A stretch of DNA of 64,000 nucleotides from Bacillus badius NBRC 15713 (GCF_001591605.1 NZ_BCVF01000007.1:62001-126000); one strand, 5' to 3'. Shown: positions 33,415 to 43,070, numbered from the stretch's first letter. The notes: generated from the sequence alone by a model not told the origin. Translations and numbers: made by a program.

Positions 33415-34371
33415 TTACTTCAATCCTGCTTGTACTTCCTTCACCATTTCAGGAACGGATTGCAATCCGCCGCCGGATAAGTACCAATAACCAGGGTCGA
33501 GGTAAACAATATTATCGTTCTTATAGGCGTTTGTATTCTTCACCAAGTCATTTTCAATCACTTGTTTGGCAGAGGAACCGCCGCCCTCTGCAACAACTGC
33601 GCCCCGGTCAACAACAAACAAGTAATCAGGATTTTTCTCCACGATATATTCAAAGGAAATGCTTTGTCCGTGACTAGATACCTCGATATTTTCATCGGCC
33701 GGTTTGACTCCGAATACATCATGGATCAAGCCAAAGCGGGATCCTGGACCGTAAGCGCTGACCTTTCCGTCACTTGCTAACACAACTAAAGCTTTTTTAT
33801 CTTCCTTCGATGCCTGTTCCTTCAATTGACCGATTTCTTCTTCCACTCTTGCCAATTCTGTTTTTACTTCCTCTTCTTTCCCGAAGATTTCCCCTATTGT
33901 TGTGGCATTGTTTTTGAATGAATTCATATAATCAGCCGGATCCACCCCTAAGTAAATAGTTGGAGCGATTTCCGCAAATTGATCATACAATTCAGCCTGG
34001 CGCCCGGAAATAATAATTAAATCTGGCGATAATTCATTGACCTTCTCAAAATCAGGCTCTTTCAAGCTCCCTGTGTTCTCATACTTATCTTCTTCATACT
34101 TGGACAAATACTTAGGAATATTTTCTTTCGGAAGGCCCGTTACCTCCACACCCAGCTTGTCCAGCGTATCAAGGGAACCAAAATCAAATACCACTACTTT
34201 TTCCGGGTTTTTCTCTACCTTCGTTTCACCCAGTTCATGCTTGACAGTTACTTCTTCCGCCTCTTTTTTCGGCTTGCTGCCTGTTTCTTTTTCGTTATTA
34301 GAACCGCAGGCCGCCATAATTACGGCAACCAGTGCCATCATGAATAATAAAGATAATTTCTTCCACATCAT
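33415..34371 (-). CDS. yclQ: Siderophore-binding lipoprotein YclQ-like
   Basis: A 318-residue lipoprotein: lipobox MAAC-G near residue 21, a Ser/Lys/Glu linker, then a class III (helical-backbone) periplasmic-binding fold with VVVFDFGSLDTLDKLGV and PDLIIISGRQAELYD. Order and sequence match YclQ/FpbQ, the petrobactin-type siderophore receptor of B. subtilis. It is the last gene of yclNOPQ, 18 bp after the ATPase gene. Confidence 0.9.
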   Translation of the reverse strand: MMWKKLSLLFMMALVAVIMAACGSNNEKETGSKPKKEAEEVTVKHELGETKVEKNPEKVVVFDFGSLDTLDKLGVEVTGLPKENIPKYLSKYEEDKYENTGSLKEPDFEKVNELSPDLIIISGRQAELYDQFAEIAPTIYLGVDPADYMNSFKNNATTIGEIFGKEEEVKTELARVEEEIGQLKEQASKEDKKALVVLASDGKVSAYGPGSRFGLIHDVFGVKPADENIEVSSHGQSISFEYIVEKNPDYLFVVDRGAVVAEGGGSSAKQVIENDLVKNTNAYKNDNIVYLDPGYWYLSGGGLQSVPEMVKEVQAGLK

Positions 34372-34389
34372 TCTCTTCTCCTCTGCTTT

Positions 34390-35148
34390 TCACTTAAAAT
34401 ACACACAAATTTTTTCATTATTGACTGTTTCAATTTTCATATCAATTTCATAAATCTCCTTTAAAACCTGACACTCCATCATTTCATCAACCGTACCTTC
34501 TTTGGCAACCTTTCCGTCCTTTAGCGCAACGATGTAATCGGAATAACAGGAAGCGAAGTTAATATCATGGATCACAATCACGACTGTTTTTCCAAGTTCA
34601 TTGACCAGGCGGCGCAGTACTTTCATAATTTGCACCGAATGCTTCATATCAAGGTTATTCAAAGGCTCGTCCAACAGCACATATTCTGTATCCTGGGCGA
34701 TGACCATGGCAATAAATGCCCGCTGGCGCTGACCGCCGCTTAGCTGATCAATATACTTATTTTGAATGTCGCCAAGCTCCATGTAGCGAATGGCTTCATC
34801 TACATGCTTCCAGTCTTCCCGGGACAATTTCCCCTGAGAATAAGGAAAGCGTCCGAAGGAAACCAGCTCGCGAATGGTTAAGCGCAGATTTAGATGGTTA
34901 GATTGTTTTAAAATCGCCACTTTCTTAGCCAGCTCTTTGCTTTTCGCCTGGTTAACATGCTCTCCGTCAATCAATATCTCTCCATCGTCTTTAGCAATCA
35001 GCCGGCTAATCATGGATAGAAGGGTGCTTTTCCCTGCCCCATTCGGCCCGATAAAAGAAGTAATCTTCCCTTTCGGAATTGATACGGAAACCTGGTCAAT
35101 CACAGCCTTGTTTCCATATCTTTTTGATACATTTTTAACCTCTACCAT
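34390..35148 (-). CDS. yclP: Siderophore ABC transporter ATPase YclP-like
   Basis: A 252-residue ABC ATPase of the FecE type. Walker A GPNGAGKST, signature LSGGQRQRA, Walker B YVLLDEPLNNLD and the switch His in VIHDIN. It powers the YclN/YclO permease. Its start overlaps the end of the permease gene by 7 bp. Confidence 0.94.
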   Translation of the reverse strand: MVEVKNVSKRYGNKAVIDQVSVSIPKGKITSFIGPNGAGKSTLLSMISRLIAKDDGEILIDGEHVNQAKSKELAKKVAILKQSNHLNLRLTIRELVSFGRFPYSQGKLSREDWKHVDEAIRYMELGDIQNKYIDQLSGGQRQRAFIAMVIAQDTEYVLLDEPLNNLDMKHSVQIMKVLRRLVNELGKTVVIVIHDINFASCYSDYIVALKDGKVAKEGTVDEMMECQVLKEIYEIDMKIETVNNEKICVYFK

Positions 35149-36092
35149 TTTTTATTCTCCTTTAATAATAAGTAGATAAAGTAGATGCCACCGACAAAGT
35201 TAATGATGACGCTCAGTGTCGTACTGAATGTAAACACCCGTTCAACGATCAGCTGACCGCCGACAAGAGCGATAATACTAATTAAGATCGAACCGGCCAA
35301 TAAATAGGAATGCTTAAACGTCCGAAACATTTCGTAAGCCACGTTCACGACGAGCAGTCCAAGAAAGGTAATCGGGCCTACCAGCGCGGTTGATACAGAA
35401 ATGAGAACAGCAACGACGATCAGCAAGCGCTTAACCGTATAATCATAATCCACACCAAGGTTGATCGCCTGCTCTTTGCCAAGTGACAGGACATCCAAGT
35501 ATTTCATAAAGCGAATAAAATAAAGGGATGTGAACGCGAGCACAATGACCGCAATCGTCAAAACGTCAGTCTGAACATTATTGAAGCTGGCAAACATTCG
35601 GTCCTGAATGATTTGAAATTCATTCGGATCAATGAGCACTTGCATAAAAGATGTAAAGCTTTGAAAGAACGTGCCAAAAATCAAGCCAACCAATAAAAGA
35701 AAATAAATATTCTCCCCTTCGCGCTTAAACAGGATCTTATAGAGAATGCCGGCAAACACCACCATCAGGATCACTGAAATCACAAAGTTCAACTGCTTGT
35801 TCATTAAAGTTAAGTTGGCGGAGCCGAATACGAAAATTAACACTGTCTGGATGAGCATGTAAAGCGAATCCAAGCCCAAAATGCTCGGCGTTAAAATCCG
35901 GTTATTGGTGATGGTCTGGAACACCAATGTGGAAAAGGCAATCGCCGCTCCAGTCAAAACAATAGCGAAAATCTTCATTCCTCTGCGCGGCAAAGCATAA
36001 TCCCAGTTGTTTCCCAGTCCAGTGAACAAAAAGACAAGAATCAACAGGACAGCCATTGCCGACAGGAGGATCAGTTTTTTCCCATTACTCAT
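35142..36092 (-). CDS. yclO: Siderophore ABC transporter permease YclO-like
   Basis: A 316-residue FecCD-type permease with nine to ten membrane helices. Hallmarks are FSTLVFQTITNNRILTPSIL near the N-terminus and VGPITFLGLLVVNVAYEMF for the coupling region. It pairs with YclN as a heterodimer. Overlaps the yclN end by 8 bp. Confidence 0.92.
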   Translation of the reverse strand: MSNGKKLILLSAMAVLLILVFLFTGLGNNWDYALPRRGMKIFAIVLTGAAIAFSTLVFQTITNNRILTPSILGLDSLYMLIQTVLIFVFGSANLTLMNKQLNFVISVILMVVFAGILYKILFKREGENIYFLLLVGLIFGTFFQSFTSFMQVLIDPNEFQIIQDRMFASFNNVQTDVLTIAVIVLAFTSLYFIRFMKYLDVLSLGKEQAINLGVDYDYTVKRLLIVVAVLISVSTALVGPITFLGLLVVNVAYEMFRTFKHSYLLAGSILISIIALVGGQLIVERVFTFSTTLSVIINFVGGIYFIYLLLKENKKW

Positions 36093-37035
36093 ACGCCTTT
36101 CTCCTCATCAGCAAATATAAAAAGATGCCGCTGCCGATGACCCCGACAGTCAGTCCGATCGGAATCTCATATGGATAAATGATCACACGGCCAATGATGT
36201 CGCAAAACAGAACAAAAACTGCTCCAAGCAGCGCGGTGTGAGATAAACTCTTTTTCAAATGGTCTCCCTGATAAATCGAAACGATATTCGGAATGATTAA
36301 TCCTAAGAAAGGAATCATGCCGACCGTTAATACGACTAATGTAGCGGACAAGGCTACGATAACGAGGCCGATATTGACGACACGCTTATAATTCAAGCCG
36401 AGATTCATGGCGAAATCCTCCCCCATGCCGGCCAAGGTAAAGCGTTCCGCATATATGTATGCAATGACTAAAAGCGGGATACTAATATAAAGCAATTCGT
36501 ATCGTCCAGAGATCACCATGGAGAAATCCCCTTGCAGCCAGGCGGCCATGTTCTGGATCAAATCATATTTATAAGCAAAGAAAGTAGCAATCGATGTTAA
36601 AATATTCCCGAACATTAATCCAACAAGCGGAATAAACACCGTATCTTTAAATTTGATCTTATCCAGGATTTTCATAAATAAAAAGGTGCCGGCCAGTGCA
36701 AAAAGGAATGCAACCACCATCTTTTCAATCGGGCTTGCGGCTGTAAATAAAATAAGCGAGACTAAAATCCCAAGCCGGGCAGAATCAAGCGTTCCTGCTG
36801 TAGTCGGTGAAACAAACCGGTTTCTGCTTAATTGCTGCATGATCAGGCCGCTGATGCTCAGGCTCATTCCGGCAATAATAATGCTGACAAGACGCGGAAT
36901 CCGGCTTTTCCATACAATCTGCGTTTGATCATCTGTCAGATTAAACAAATGAAGCGGAGAAATATGCGTCACTCCAATAAATAAAGAACCAATGGACAAA
37001 ACGATCAGCGCCATCACTAAGTATCTTTTTTTCAT
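36085..37035 (-). CDS. yclN: Siderophore ABC transporter permease YclN-like
   Basis: A 316-residue FecCD-type permease with LSISGLIMQQLSRNRFVSPT and GMIPFLGLIIPNIVSIYQG. First gene of the operon. An in-frame GTG at 37041 is possible, but the ATG at 37035 has better spacing to AGGGA. Three Fur-like boxes lie upstream, so repression by iron is expected. Confidence 0.92.
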   Translation of the reverse strand: MKKRYLVMALIVLSIGSLFIGVTHISPLHLFNLTDDQTQIVWKSRIPRLVSIIIAGMSLSISGLIMQQLSRNRFVSPTTAGTLDSARLGILVSLILFTAASPIEKMVVAFLFALAGTFLFMKILDKIKFKDTVFIPLVGLMFGNILTSIATFFAYKYDLIQNMAAWLQGDFSMVISGRYELLYISIPLLVIAYIYAERFTLAGMGEDFAMNLGLNYKRVVNIGLVIVALSATLVVLTVGMIPFLGLIIPNIVSIYQGDHLKKSLSHTALLGAVFVLFCDIIGRVIIYPYEIPIGLTVGVIGSGIFLYLLMRRKAYE

Positions 37036-37085
37036 AACCACATTCCCTACATAAAAGCTGTCAGTTCAGAAGAAAAAAACGAAAA

Positions 37086-37100
37086 TGAAACTCATTATCA
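37086..37100 (-). promoter_or_regulatory. Fur-like box 1
   Basis: TGAAACT-C-ATTATCA; the right half is identical to the 7-1-7 consensus (TGATAAT-N-ATTATCA), the left half is degenerate. Confidence 0.45.
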
Positions 37101-37224
37101 ATAAGGAGTAAAAAAATAAGCCTTATTAATTGTGGAACAAGCTCTCCATTAAAATGGACGAACGCTGCTCGTATATTTCAACAAAAGCAGTCACGAATGT
37201 TCATTGCTCGCTTTCTCCGTTAAC

Positions 37225-37239
37225 TGATATTCATTCTCA
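37225..37239 (-). promoter_or_regulatory. Fur-like box 2
   Basis: TGATATT-C-ATTCTCA, two mismatches to the 7-1-7 consensus. Confidence 0.55.
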
Positions 37240-37253
37240 TTAACAATGTTAAA

Positions 37254-37268
37254 TGATAATGCTTATCA
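37254..37268 (-). promoter_or_regulatory. Fur box 3, over the promoter
   Basis: TGATAAT-G-CTTATCA, one mismatch to the 7-1-7 consensus. It lies between a - strand TTGACA (37270-37275) and a weak -10 TTAACA (37247-37252). Confidence 0.75.
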
Positions 37269-37345
37269 TTGTCAATAGCTAATTGGCAATTCTGGTAATT
37301 AACAAGTTAACACTCCCCTGTTCGGCTTTTTGCCGTTCACTAAAA

Positions 37346-37396
37346 ATAAGAGCGACCCACAAGTCATGACACATGACTTTTTGAGCCGCCCTCTTC
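37346..37396 (-). terminator. Terminator of the DUF3231 gene, shared-core type
   Basis: On the - strand a long stem with core AAGTCATG-TGT-CATGACTT, ending in TTATTTTTAG. The core recurs in two other terminators (40317 and 60965). Confidence 0.75.
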
Positions 37397-37478
37397 ACCT
37401 CAATCAGCGGAGAAAGATCCAGCTTTTTCTCTACCTGTTTTTATTTTAAAGCCGTATTGGACAGTCCCCTGCACTTCT

Positions 37479-37994
37479 TTAGCCCATCACAACCGGTTCG
37501 CCGTGATGCAGCGGCGGAGGCACAAGCCAGCCGTTATTTTTATTCAGCTGAAGAAACCGGCCGCCCAATGCCGCTTTCTGGTTATGAAATTGCAAAAACA
37601 TCGCTGCAATATCTTCGCGGATACATTGGCCAATCACCTGGCTGCAGGCAGCCAATCCCGCTGCGATATTGCTGGAGATGAGAGTGGATATCTCATGGTC
37701 TTGGAAACGGGCACCATCAGGAATGCTGTTAACATCCGCCAGCGGCCGCTCCATCGGGCCCGGAGGAAGTCCAATGCCATTCGCTTTCAATAGCTGGGCA
37801 AGCTGCTCTGCTTCCATCTGTGCTTGCTGGATGGACTCTTCTATGAGCTCTTTCAGTTGTTTATCCCCTGCATGATTTAGCAATGTCTGGTAACTGTCGA
37901 TCATGCCATTTGCTGCAAATAAGGAAGACCATACGCTCATTACTTCTCCGTAATGCATCGGCTCATTTTTCGGATTTCCGCTTAAAATTCCCAT
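37479..37994 (-). CDS. DUF3231-family ferritin-like protein
   Basis: A 171-residue helical protein (MSVWSSLFAANGMIDSYQTLLNHAGDKQ... in short form: SVWSSLFAANGMIDSYQ; LIEESIQQAQMEAEQL; LKANGIGLPPGPMERP). The LPPxPxxRP linker between helices and the IRxDIAxMFLxFH end are features of the DUF3231 family found in sporulating Bacilli. The role is unknown; a ferritin-like bundle without clear metal ligands. The ATG at 37994 has AGGGGG upstream. Confidence 0.75.
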   Translation of the reverse strand: MGILSGNPKNEPMHYGEVMSVWSSLFAANGMIDSYQTLLNHAGDKQLKELIEESIQQAQMEAEQLAQLLKANGIGLPPGPMERPLADVNSIPDGARFQDHEISTLISSNIAAGLAACSQVIGQCIREDIAAMFLQFHNQKAALGGRFLQLNKNNGWLVPPPLHHGEPVVMG

Positions 37995-38156
37995 ATTCAT
38001 CCCCCTGACTTATCGATTGCTTGTGTGTCTTAGCACACAAATATAGTTTCACCCGAACGCTCCGTCTTATGTGCCGGCAATGATTTTTCATTTCAAAAAT
38101 GAAAGGCAGTATCGTATGATTATATGTATGAAAAAAAATTAGGAGGACGATTCACC

Positions 38157-40307
38157 ATGAAGACAATTGCTTCTTTCCTCGTCCGTTTTCATAAAGCCAT
38201 TCTTGTGTTGTGGCTGGCAGCCGCAGTGATTATGGGCATGTTCGCCCTTAAGCTGCCTTCTCTGCTTGAAGGCGATGGATTTCGGATGGACGGAGAATAT
38301 GAACAAGTTGAAAAAGAGCTGACGAGCACCTTTGATTTCCCGGAATCCACTATTATGATGCTGTTTGAAAAAGAGAAAAGCCAATCAGAAGCAGACTTTA
38401 AAGAAACCATCGGCCAAACGCTCGCTAAAGCCGACAGCTTAGAGGCTGTTTCTGCCATTGAGTCTCCTTTAAACAACCCATCGCTTTTGAAAGCAGATAC
38501 CGCTTACGGTCTTATACACATTGATGATAAAGCGGACGATGCAGCAGCTGTGATTGATGATTTAAAACAGCAAATCAAAGGCAAGGAAGGAATCAAACTA
38601 ACAGGGCAGCCTGTCATTTCGGAAGATATTAACGAAGCGAGCCAAAATGATTTGAAACAAGCAGAGCTCATTGGCCTTCCGGTTGCCTTGCTCGTGCTTT
38701 TGCTTGCCTTTGGCACCGTTACGGCTTCTGTTCTGCCATTGATTGTTGGCGGGATTACTATCGTCATTGGTTTTGGGTTGCTTGCCTTGATCGGCAAGGA
38801 AGTAGATCTCGCAATTTTCATTTTAAACATCGCGCCGATGGTTGGCTTGGCTTTGTCGATTGACTTTTCGCTTTTATTTATCAACCGCTATAAAGAAGAG
38901 TTTCAAAAACAACCAAAGACAGATGCCTTAATCACGACCATTATGACAGCCGGCCATTCGATTCTTTTCTCCGCTGTCTGTGTATTTATCGGCCTTGGTT
39001 CCATGCTGCTGATCGATATTGATATTTTTAAAAATGTAGCCATCGGCGGAATGGTAGTTATTGCCATCGCTGTGCTTGGATCTCTTACATTGCTTCCAGC
39101 CCTTCTATATGTGCTGGATAAGCGGATTTATAAATGGCGGCTCCTGCGTACAGATAAAGACACCAGCGGACGCTGGCGGGCATTTGCGGCTGCTGTAATG
39201 AAGCGGCCTGTATTAATTACCATTGCAGCGATCGCCATTTTGATTGCCGGGGTTCTCCCTGTCAAGGACATGAAGCTCGCCATTCCAACGGCCGACGCTT
39301 TGCCGAAAACCTTTGATTCGCGGATCGCTTATGAAAAAATCGAACAGGAATTTATGGGAGAAAACAAAAGCACCATTTATGCGATTGCTGAACGAAAAGA
39401 TGGCTGGCTTACCGAAGCCGGATTAGAACAAATGAAGAAGCTCACTGCTTCCTTTCTCTCTGAAAAACATGTGAATGAAGTGGATACTGTTTTTTCTGCC
39501 AGCAATATAAAAGAACCGGAGCAGCTGGCGGCCGCCCTAAAACAGCCGCAAATGAAGGAACAGCTTCGGCCGGCCATCAAGCCATTCGTGCGCGGGGAAA
39601 AGCTGATGATCCCGATTCATTTAGATGTGGAAGCGAATTCGGACGCTGCCCAAACGCTGGCCCGCCAATGGAGCGATAAAAACTGGCCTGTCTCGATTCA
39701 GTTTGGTGGGCATCCAAAATTCAACCAAGAAATTTATGATGAAATTTTTGATAAAATCGGTGTGATTCTCGCGATCATTTTGTTATCAACGTTTGTGATT
39801 CTAATGTTCGCCTTCCGTTCGATTATTATTCCGCTCAAAGCCATTTTAATGAATGTGCTTGGACTTACCTCCACATTCGGCATTCTCGTCTGGCTATTCC
39901 AAGGCGGCCACTTTGGCCTTCATGAGATGGACATTTCTCTGCTCTTGCCTGTGCTCGTCTTTAGTCTTGTCTTTGGCTTGAGCATGGATTATGAAGTCTT
40001 TTTAATTTCCCGCATCCGTGAATACTACCTGGAAACGGGAGATAACACTTATTCTACTGTGGAGGGCCTGGCTAATACGAGCAAGGTGATTACGGCTGCT
40101 GCCCTCATTATGATTGTCATTACCGGAGCATTTGCCTTTACTGGTGTCGTGCCTGTTAAGCAGATTGGCATCGGCATCGCCCTTGCCATCGCGATTGATG
40201 CCACTATTATTCGCCTGCTGCTTGTGCCGAGCTTGATGAAGCTGCTTGGCGATTGGAATTGGTGGTATCCGTTCCGCACAAAAAGCAAGCAGACAAAGGA
40301 ACTTTAA
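38157..40307 (+). CDS. MMPL-family RND transporter, YdfJ-like
   Basis: A 716-residue transporter with twelve membrane helices in two repeats. The repeats contain GLALSIDFSLLFINRYKEEF (first) and GLSMDYEVFLISRIREYY (second), the conserved MMPL Asp/Tyr segments for proton coupling, and two extracytoplasmic loops. Actinobacterial MmpL proteins export lipids; Bacillus YdfJ is linked to membrane-active compounds. AGGAGG precedes the ATG at 38157. Monocistronic. Confidence 0.9.
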   Translation: MKTIASFLVRFHKAILVLWLAAAVIMGMFALKLPSLLEGDGFRMDGEYEQVEKELTSTFDFPESTIMMLFEKEKSQSEADFKETIGQTLAKADSLEAVSAIESPLNNPSLLKADTAYGLIHIDDKADDAAAVIDDLKQQIKGKEGIKLTGQPVISEDINEASQNDLKQAELIGLPVALLVLLLAFGTVTASVLPLIVGGITIVIGFGLLALIGKEVDLAIFILNIAPMVGLALSIDFSLLFINRYKEEFQKQPKTDALITTIMTAGHSILFSAVCVFIGLGSMLLIDIDIFKNVAIGGMVVIAIAVLGSLTLLPALLYVLDKRIYKWRLLRTDKDTSGRWRAFAAAVMKRPVLITIAAIAILIAGVLPVKDMKLAIPTADALPKTFDSRIAYEKIEQEFMGENKSTIYAIAERKDGWLTEAGLEQMKKLTASFLSEKHVNEVDTVFSASNIKEPEQLAAALKQPQMKEQLRPAIKPFVRGEKLMIPIHLDVEANSDAAQTLARQWSDKNWPVSIQFGGHPKFNQEIYDEIFDKIGVILAIILLSTFVILMFAFRSIIIPLKAILMNVLGLTSTFGILVWLFQGGHFGLHEMDISLLLPVLVFSLVFGLSMDYEVFLISRIREYYLETGDNTYSTVEGLANTSKVITAAALIMIVITGAFAFTGVVPVKQIGIGIALAIAIDATIIRLLLVPSLMKLLGDWNWWYPFRTKSKQTKEL

Positions 40308-40316
40308 TATAACTAA

Positions 40317-40373
40317 AAAGAGGGGCTGGCCCAAAAGTCATGTTTCATGACCATTTGGGCCAGCCCCTTGTTT
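40317..40373 (+). terminator. Terminator of the MMPL gene, shared-core type
   Basis: Outer stem AGGGGCTGGCCCAAA / TTTGGGCCAGCCCCT with core AGTCATG-TTT-CATGAC. Confidence 0.85.
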
Positions 40374-41587
40374 CATTTTCTTTTCTTTTTCATTGGTCTT
40401 CTTGCCGACGTTCTTTCCGGCTTCAGCCGTTCACGGCCTTCCCGCTCTTGTTGATCTTCCGCGGATGAAACGCCATTCACAACGGTTTTCCGTTCAAGCG
40501 GCCGGCCCAGCTCTTTTTCGATGAGGCGGAGAAATTCTTTATCCTTCAAAGCCGCAAAGGTATACGCCACTCCCTCTTCGCCGGCTCTCCCCGTGCGCCC
40601 GATCCGATGAATATAGCTCTCCATATCATGAGGAATATCATAGTTGAATACGTGGGTGACTCCTTCCACATCGAGTCCACGGGAGGCGACATCTGTTGCA
40701 GCCAGCAGATGCAGCTCCGCTTCGCGAAATCTTTTCATTACCCGTTCCCGCTTTGCCTGTGACAAGTCCCCGTGCAGTTCATCAATGTTGTAGCCTTTCG
40801 CCTTTAACTCATCGCACAGCTTGCTGACACGGCGTTTTGTCCGGCAAAAAATAATGCCTAAAAACGGCTGCACCTCATCAATTACCTCACAAAGCGCCAG
40901 CTGCTTACGGCGATCCGTCGTTTCAACTGCAAATTGCTTCGTTTGCTCGACTGTCACCTCTTTGCTCTTGATATGTACTGACTGCGGGTTTTTCATATAT
41001 TTTTTTGCCAGCTGGCGGACGTTTTTTGGCATGGTTGCTGAAAACAAAGCTGTCTGTCTCGTAAAAGGAGTTTCCTTTATAATGGCCTCCACTTCATCTA
41101 AAAAGCCGATGTGAAGCATTTGATCCGCTTCATCAAGCACGAGCATTGACACTCCAGTTAAATCAATCGTTCCGCGGCGCACATGATCAAGAAGCCGCCC
41201 AGGCGTGGCGACCACAATATGAACTTGTTTATCAAGCCGTCGAATTTGCTGCTCTACATCTTGGCCTCCATAAGCTGCCAGCACATGTATGCCGCTCTCT
41301 GCTTCCAACAGGCCTCTCAGCTCTTCGGTTATTTGCAGCGCAAGCTCTCGCGTTGGCGTGACGATCAATCCCTGAACCTCCTGCTTTTCTTCTGTTATTT
41401 TTTCAAGCATTGGCAGTAAAAAGGCAAACGTCTTTCCTGTTCCTGTTTTTGCCTGGGCAATAACGTCTTCTCCCTTCATCAAAAGCGGAATTGCTTTTTC
41501 TTGCACAGGGGTGGGCGATTCTATGCTCTTTTCCTTTAATTTGCCGGCCCATGCTGGGTTTACTCCTAATTGTATAAATGATGACAA
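40373..41587 (-). CDS. DEAD-box RNA helicase
   Basis: A roughly 404-residue helicase core. Motifs: [10 protein letters not shown] (Q), AKTGTGKT (I), PTRELA (Ia), TPGR (Ib), LDEADQML (II), FSATMP (III), CRTKRRV (IV), DVASRGLD (V) and [10 protein letters not shown] (VI). The short basic tail ends RRPMKKKRK, typical of small Bacillus DEAD proteins (YfmL-like) that act in ribosome assembly or RNA decay at low temperature. I use the TTG at 41587, six bases after GAGGTG; GTG at 41596 is the alternative. Confidence 0.93.
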   Translation of the reverse strand: MSSFIQLGVNPAWAGKLKEKSIESPTPVQEKAIPLLMKGEDVIAQAKTGTGKTFAFLLPMLEKITEEKQEVQGLIVTPTRELALQITEELRGLLEAESGIHVLAAYGGQDVEQQIRRLDKQVHIVVATPGRLLDHVRRGTIDLTGVSMLVLDEADQMLHIGFLDEVEAIIKETPFTRQTALFSATMPKNVRQLAKKYMKNPQSVHIKSKEVTVEQTKQFAVETTDRRKQLALCEVIDEVQPFLGIIFCRTKRRVSKLCDELKAKGYNIDELHGDLSQAKRERVMKRFREAELHLLAATDVASRGLDVEGVTHVFNYDIPHDMESYIHRIGRTGRAGEEGVAYTFAALKDKEFLRLIEKELGRPLERKTVVNGVSSAEDQQEREGRERLKPERTSARRPMKKKRK

Positions 41588-41724
41588 GCCATTCACCTCT
41601 TTCTTTATTTTCTCTATATGCTAATGAACAGAGTCTTTCCATTATACACGGCTCTGCTGACTAATGAATATATTTCAAGCGGAAGGAGTAAGACGAGGAG
41701 AAAAACCGTTTTCTAGAAAGCATA

Positions 41725-41754
41725 AAGCGCCATCTCCTGATCGAGATGGCGCTC
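41725..41754 (-). terminator. Terminator of the coat-protein gene (- strand)
   Basis: Stem AGCGCCATCTC / GAGATGGCGCT with a 6-base loop; A/T-rich flank. Confidence 0.7.
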
Positions 41755-41760
41755 TCTCTT

Positions 41761-42387
41761 TTAATGAGCTGACATATTTCCTGGTGTGCCAGTTGCCGGT
41801 GCATATGACTGCATTATTTGCTGCATGTCCTGCTGGGCAAATTGCGGTACTTGGTAATAATGATGTTTGTTTTGGTAAATGGAAAGCTCGTACGCCATCT
41901 CAATACAGTTCGGGATCGAATCAGCCAACACGCGGCGCACAACTGGATTTGTTGATTCCAAAGCTGCCATTGTTTTCATGGAAGCAGTGGACTTCACTGC
42001 CCCAAGCATCGCTCCTGATACGAACGCATCGTTAATCTCAGATGTAGATTGCATCGGTTTTTTTGGCTGTGTTGGTGTTAAACCATAGATAAAGTCATTA
42101 TCCTGCTGCATTTTATAGCTTTGGGTCGGGACAGCCGGATCTTGGCCAGATTGGAAACAATCCAGCGTGGTATTGTATTCCTGCTGCATGAACTGATACT
42201 GACGGTCAAGAATATCGAGCAGCTCCTGATCTTTCACGTGAGAACGAAGCATCATGTATTCATTCATCGTACCTACCGCACCGGATAAGACTTCATGAAC
42301 ATCAAGCACCTCGTGAGCTCCGTGATTCATTTGCGGCGACACAGCACCTGTATGCATGTTCGTATGAGTCTGTTCGTTTTGATTCAT
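41761..42387 (-). CDS. Coat F-domain spore protein
   Basis: A 208-residue protein. After a His/Asn/Gln-rich N-terminus comes HEVLSGAVGTMNEYMMLRSH with LLDILDRQYQFMQQEYN, a Coat F-type helical bundle; the C-terminus is Met/Gln-rich (FAQQDMQQIMQSYAPATG). Coat F proteins are spore-coat or forespore structural proteins. GGAGGG precedes the ATG at 42387. It is divergent from another CotF-type gene, and a CATACTAA (42431-42424) could be a sporulation -10. Confidence 0.8.
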   Translation of the reverse strand: MNQNEQTHTNMHTGAVSPQMNHGAHEVLDVHEVLSGAVGTMNEYMMLRSHVKDQELLDILDRQYQFMQQEYNTTLDCFQSGQDPAVPTQSYKMQQDNDFIYGLTPTQPKKPMQSTSEINDAFVSGAMLGAVKSTASMKTMAALESTNPVVRRVLADSIPNCIEMAYELSIYQNKHHYYQVPQFAQQDMQQIMQSYAPATGTPGNMSAH

Positions 42388-42423
42388 CAAAGTAAATCCC
42401 TCCTGTAGTTGAGTGGTACGCCG

Positions 42424-42500
42424 TTAGTATGCTGCGGCGGATTTTTATTTATACAAGTAAAAGCAGACAAATTCCTTAACCAAATCCAAGGCATATAATA
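42424..42500. promoter_or_regulatory. Divergent sporulation-type promoter region
   Basis: - strand CATACTAA (42431-42424) and + strand CATATAATA (42492-42500) resemble sigma-E/sigma-K -10 elements (CATACAAT; CATAnnnTA). The -35 elements are not convincing. Confidence 0.35.
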
Positions 42501-42532
42501 GCAGGACTGCGATAACAGGAGGAGATCCTTTG

Positions 42533-43021
42533 ATGAATGAACATCGCCATTTAGCCTGGCATGAAACGATGGAACTGCATGAGCTGACCGTCTTTCAATC
42601 CCTCGGATTAATGAAGTTGAAGAAAACCTATCCTAAGATCACTGATCCAGAGCTGAAAAAGATTTATCAGCAAGCCATTCACAGCCTGACCGGGAATATC
42701 CAGGAGTTGCTCCGCTTTTACAGGATGGCTCCGCACATGCAGCGGGAAGAAAACCTGCGTGTCGATGAACTGCCGTTTTATGCTGGTGACCTGCTCGCTT
42801 TTTTAAAAACAGCGGTGCGTAATTTAGCCATTGCCATTACGGAAACGGCTACCCCTGCGCTGCGTGCTGTGCTCGTCAAACAGCTGAATGGAGCGATCGA
42901 ATCCCACACCGCTATTTACAATTATATGTACAAAAAAGGGTATTACCCTTCTTACGATTTAAACAGACTGTTGCAAAACGATGTGGCTATCGCCAACACA
43001 GCTCTCTCGCAAAAAATATAA
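42533..43021 (+). CDS. CotF-family spore coat protein
   Basis: A 162-residue protein opening HRHLAWHETMELHELTVFQ, with RNLAIAITETATPALRAVLVKQ and YMYKKGYYPSYDLNRLLQND near the end; these segments are strongly conserved in CotF/YhcQ-type coat proteins. CAGGAGGAG precedes the ATG at 42533. The His/Glu-rich start suggests metal binding, but this is inference. Monocistronic with its own terminator. Confidence 0.88.
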   Translation: MNEHRHLAWHETMELHELTVFQSLGLMKLKKTYPKITDPELKKIYQQAIHSLTGNIQELLRFYRMAPHMQREENLRVDELPFYAGDLLAFLKTAVRNLAIAITETATPALRAVLVKQLNGAIESHTAIYNYMYKKGYYPSYDLNRLLQNDVAIANTALSQKI

Positions 43022-43023
43022 GC

Positions 43024-43070
43024 AACAGGCGGATCTCTCTTGCAGGAGCAGCTCCGCCTGTTGTTTGTTT
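43024..43070 (+). terminator. Terminator of the CotF-type gene
   Basis: Stem AACAGGCGGA / TCCGCCTGTT followed by GTTTGTTT. Confidence 0.75.

Larger units (their letters stand above)
37042..37478. other. Regulatory region of yclN and 3' region of the DUF3231 gene
   Basis: Holds three Fur-like boxes, a TTGACA/TTAACA promoter on the - strand (37275-37247) with a Fur box between the two elements, and a terminator at 37346-37396. No ORF is supported. Confidence 0.6.

Noticed and set aside
37254-37268. Zur or PerR site
   Set aside because: The 7-1-7 pattern and the siderophore operon fit Fur better; the boxes of these paralogues are similar, so this is a judgement from context.
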